NCBI RefSeq assembly: GCF_009914055.1 | Contig: NZ_CP028271.1 | Span: forward strand, 4,154,001-4,218,000 | Direction of reading: 5' to 3' | DNA length: 64,000 bases | DNA from: Mixta intestinalis | GTDB taxonomy: Bacteria; Pseudomonadota; Gammaproteobacteria; Enterobacterales; Enterobacteriaceae | Shown: positions 62,181 through 64,000 of the stretch, piece after piece | Layout: the number at the start of each line of letters is the position of its first letter | Position numbering within the stretch: position 1 is the first letter of the stretch | The notes under the pieces: generated by a model | Seen by the model: the letters and a program-made list of their open reading frames with translations, nothing else | Told to the model about the DNA's origin: nothing | Databases searched by the model: none | Position numbers and translations under genes: made by a program

Positions 62181-62913
62181 ATGTCTTTCATGTCTAATCC
62201 ATTCAATCCTGGCGATCTGACCGATGTCGATTTGCTGGAACAGCATCCATTTGAACAGGCCGACTACGATATTCTGAAATCTTATGAAGCCGTGGTCGAT
62301 GGGCTGGCGATGCTGATCGGCTCGCACTGTGAAATCGTGTTGCATTCGCTGGAAGATTTAAAATGTTCCGCAGTACGCATCGCTAACGGGGAGCATACCG
62401 GACGTAAAGTCGGCTCGCCGATTACCGATCTGGCGTTACGTATGTTGCACGACATGACCGGTGCCGACAGCAACGTTTCACGTGCCTATTTCACCCGTGC
62501 AAAAAGCGGGGTACTGATGAAATCGGTGACGATAGCGATACGCAATAGTCAGCAGCGCGTGATTGGCCTGCTGTGCATCAATATGAACCTTGATGTACCT
62601 TTCTCGCAAATCATATCGACCTTTATGCCGCCAGAAACGCCTGACGTCGCCTCGCCGGTCAACTTTGCCTCATCCGTGGAAGGATTTGGTGACGCAGACG
62701 CTGGAATTCACCATCGAAGAGGTGAGTGCCGATCGCAACGTGGCGAATAATATGAAGAATCGCCAAATCGTGCTGAACCTGTATGAAAAAGGTATCTTCG
62801 ATATCAAAGATGCGATTAACCAGGTGGCAGACCGGCTGAATATCTCTAAGCACACGGTCTATCTCTACATCCGCCAGTTTAAGAGCGAAGATATACAGGG
62901 GCAGGAACGCTGA
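62181..62913 (+). pseudogene. yheO: YheO-type transcriptional regulator (PAS-like plus HTH), frameshifted
   Basis: YheO is a DauR/YheO family regulator of unknown target next to tusBCD. The first frame gives the N-terminal ILKSYEAVVDGLAMLIGSHC domain and ends VNFASSVEG; the family expects VNFASSVEDLVTQTLEFTIE, which is found one frame over. A single extra G at about 62682-62683 explains it. The second part holds the C-terminal helix-turn-helix (IFDIKDAINQVADRLNISKH). Repaired length would be about 243 residues. The last codon overlaps the tusD ATG. The start could also be 62190. Confidence 0.85.
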
Positions 62914-63296
62914 TGCGCTATACGCTGTTGGTTACCGGCCCCGCTTATGGTACTCAGCAGGCCAGCAGCGCGCTGTTGTTTGCTCAAGCGTTACTGGCGG
63001 CAGGGCATCAGCTACATAGCGTCTTCTTTTACCGGGAAGGTGTGCTTAACGGTAATCAGCTGACGGCACCCGCCAGTGACGAGTTTGATCTGGTGCGCGC
63101 CTGGCAGTCGCTACAACAACAGGGCGTGACGCTGAATATCTGTGTTGCCGCCGCCTTAAGGCGTGGCGTGACTGATGAACAGGAAGCTGCAAGTTTAGGC
63201 CTGCCAGCGGCAAATCTGCAGCCTGGTTTCGTGCTGGCTGGGCTGGGCGCGCTGGCGGAAGCGGCGTTAACCAGCGACAGAGTGGTACAGTTCTGA
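62913..63296 (+). CDS. tusD: tRNA 2-thiouridine sulfurtransferase relay subunit TusD
   Basis: TusD passes sulfur from TusA to TusE in the relay that builds the 2-thiouridine of tRNA-Lys, Glu and Gln (with MnmA). It belongs to the DsrE family. The 127 residues have the fold motif LLVTGPAYGTQQASSALLFA and the active-site Cys77 in LNICVAAALRRG. The ATG at 62913 overlaps the yheO stop, and the stop overlaps tusC. Confidence 0.95.
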   Translation: MRYTLLVTGPAYGTQQASSALLFAQALLAAGHQLHSVFFYREGVLNGNQLTAPASDEFDLVRAWQSLQQQGVTLNICVAAALRRGVTDEQEAASLGLPAANLQPGFVLAGLGALAEAALTSDRVVQF

Positions 63297-63655
63297 TGAA
63301 ATCGATCGCTTTTGTTTTTACGCGTGCGCCTCACGGCAGCAGCAGCGGACGGGAAGGGCTGGATGCTGCGCTGGCAACCGCCGCGCTCTGCGAGCAGGTT
63401 TCACTTTTTTTTATCGGCGATGGTGTACTGCAACTCACCGCCGGACAGCAGCCGGAGAAAGTGCTGGCGCGTAACTATATCGCTACCTTTGGCGTACTGC
63501 CGCTGTATGATGTCGAGCACTGCTATCTGTGCGCGCAGTCGCTGGCGGAGCGTGGGCTAACGCCAGAAAGTGAAAGGGTACTGAATGCAGAGGTGTTAGA
63601 AAGCGCCGCGCTGCGTGCCCGCCTCGCTGAGGCTGACCATATCCTGACGTTCTGA
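63296..63655 (+). CDS. tusC: TusC, subunit of the TusBCD complex
   Basis: TusC is a structural subunit of the hexameric TusBCD sulfur relay complex in the cytoplasm. The 119-residue DsrE/F-like protein starts MKSIAFVFTRAPHGSSSGREG and contains VSLFFIGDGVLQL. It overlaps tusD by one nucleotide (TGATG) and precedes tusB by 9 bp. Confidence 0.95.
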   Translation: MKSIAFVFTRAPHGSSSGREGLDAALATAALCEQVSLFFIGDGVLQLTAGQQPEKVLARNYIATFGVLPLYDVEHCYLCAQSLAERGLTPESERVLNAEVLESAALRARLAEADHILTF

Positions 63656-63664
63656 GGTATCACT

Positions 63665-63952
63665 ATGCTGCATACGCTGAACAGCTCACCTTTTCAGTGC
63701 GATTATACTTTGCTGCTGCGTATGCTGCAGCCGGGAGACGATCTACTGTTGATGCAGGATGGCGTGCTGGCAGGGCTACAGGGCAGCAATATGCTGGCTC
63801 CGCTACTGAACTCTCCGGCGCGGATCTGGGCGCTGCGTGACGATCTGCTTGCCAGAGGTTTAACTGCTCAATTATCACCCGAAATCACGGCAATTGACTA
63901 TAATGATTTCGTTACGCTCACGCTAAATCATAAGCAGCAAATGCCCTGGTGA
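63665..63952 (+). CDS. tusB: TusB, subunit of the TusBCD complex
   Basis: TusB is the small DsrH-family subunit that completes the TusBCD complex. The 95 residues read MLHTLNSSPFQCDYTLLLRM, LMQDGVLAGLQGS and YNDFVTLTLNHKQQMPW, the family pattern. It is the last gene of the set. The str operon promoter follows. Confidence 0.94.
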   Translation: MLHTLNSSPFQCDYTLLLRMLQPGDDLLLMQDGVLAGLQGSNMLAPLLNSPARIWALRDDLLARGLTAQLSPEITAIDYNDFVTLTLNHKQQMPW

Positions 63953-63973
63953 GTATAAGACGCTGGTTATTTC

Positions 63974-64000
63974 TTGACACCTTTTCTACTCAGCCCTAAA
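63974..64000 (+). promoter_or_regulatory. Start of the str (rpsL) operon promoter
   Basis: TTGACA (-35) at 63974-63979 is followed, at the window edge, by CCCTAAA, the beginning of the -10 region. The sequence and its place after tusB match the E. coli rpsL-rpsG-fusA-tufA promoter; the rest lies outside the window. Confidence 0.75.

Noticed and set aside
1..64000. CRISPR arrays, tRNA or rRNA genes, insertion sequences, prophage attachment sites
   Set aside because: No direct-repeat arrays, cloverleaf sequences, transposase frames or terminal inverted repeats were recognised anywhere in the window.

Overview
This window is chromosomal DNA from a member of the Enterobacterales, most likely the Erwiniaceae (Pantoea, Mixta or Erwinia type). 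Nearly every gene is an ortholog of the Escherichia coli region running from nfuA/gntX/bioH to the str (rpsL) operon, in almost the same order. Differences from E. coli suggest a relative rather than E. coli itself: feoC and nirC are absent, a lone glucosylglycerate-phosphorylase-like gene sits beside feoB, and a LysE exporter, LacI-type regulator and tauABCD lie between yheT and yheS. The genus is an inference from gene order and protein resemblance.

Layout. 1-0.7 kb: end of a very A+T-rich glycosyltransferase, cut by the window edge. 0.8-3.4 kb: nfuA (with an IscR-like site), gntX, bioH and a small DUF1471 secreted protein. 3.4-10.2 kb: frameshifted ycjM-like phosphorylase, feoAB and tex. 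10.4-13.8 kb: greB, a small exported protein of unknown role, and ompR-envZ. 13.9-20.2 kb: pckA, hslO, hslR, yrfG and igaA. 20.6-27.3 kb: nudE, mrcA and hofMNOPQ. 27.6-33.8 kb: aroK, aroB, damX, dam (frameshifted), rpe, gph and trpS. 33.9-38.2 kb: cysG, nirD and nirB, with an FNR/Nar-controlled promoter. 38.7-46.9 kb: orphan hcp, tsgA, ppiA, yhfG-fic, pabA, argD, yhfK and crp. 47.2-49.8 kb: yhfA, prkB, yheU and yheT. 49.9-55.1 kb: accessory block of lysE-like, lacI-like and tauABCD. 55.2-64 kb: yheS, kefG and kefB (both frameshifted), yheV, slyD, slyX, fkpA, yheO (frameshifted), tusDCB and the start of the rpsL promoter.

How the genes work together. Several are obvious functional units: ferrous iron uptake (feoAB), osmosensing (ompR-envZ), a PilMNOPQ-type DNA-uptake/secretin set (hofMNOPQ), shikimate synthesis (aroK-aroB), siroheme-dependent nitrite reduction (nirB, nirD, cysG), taurine as a sulfur source (tauABCD), a Fic toxin with its small YhfG antitoxin, KefG-KefB potassium efflux, and TusBCD sulfur relay for tRNA thiolation.

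The strongest anomaly is a set of six small indels in five otherwise intact conserved genes (ycjM-like, dam, kefG twice, kefB, yheO). They are +1 in short G or A runs or -2 in GC dinucleotide tracts, which looks more like consensus sequencing error than gene decay. I did not find a convincing undescribed multi-gene system. The best leads are the orphan Hcp-like gene, the low-GC glycosyltransferase at the left edge, the 77-residue exported protein, and several unexplained inverted repeats and a leader ORF.
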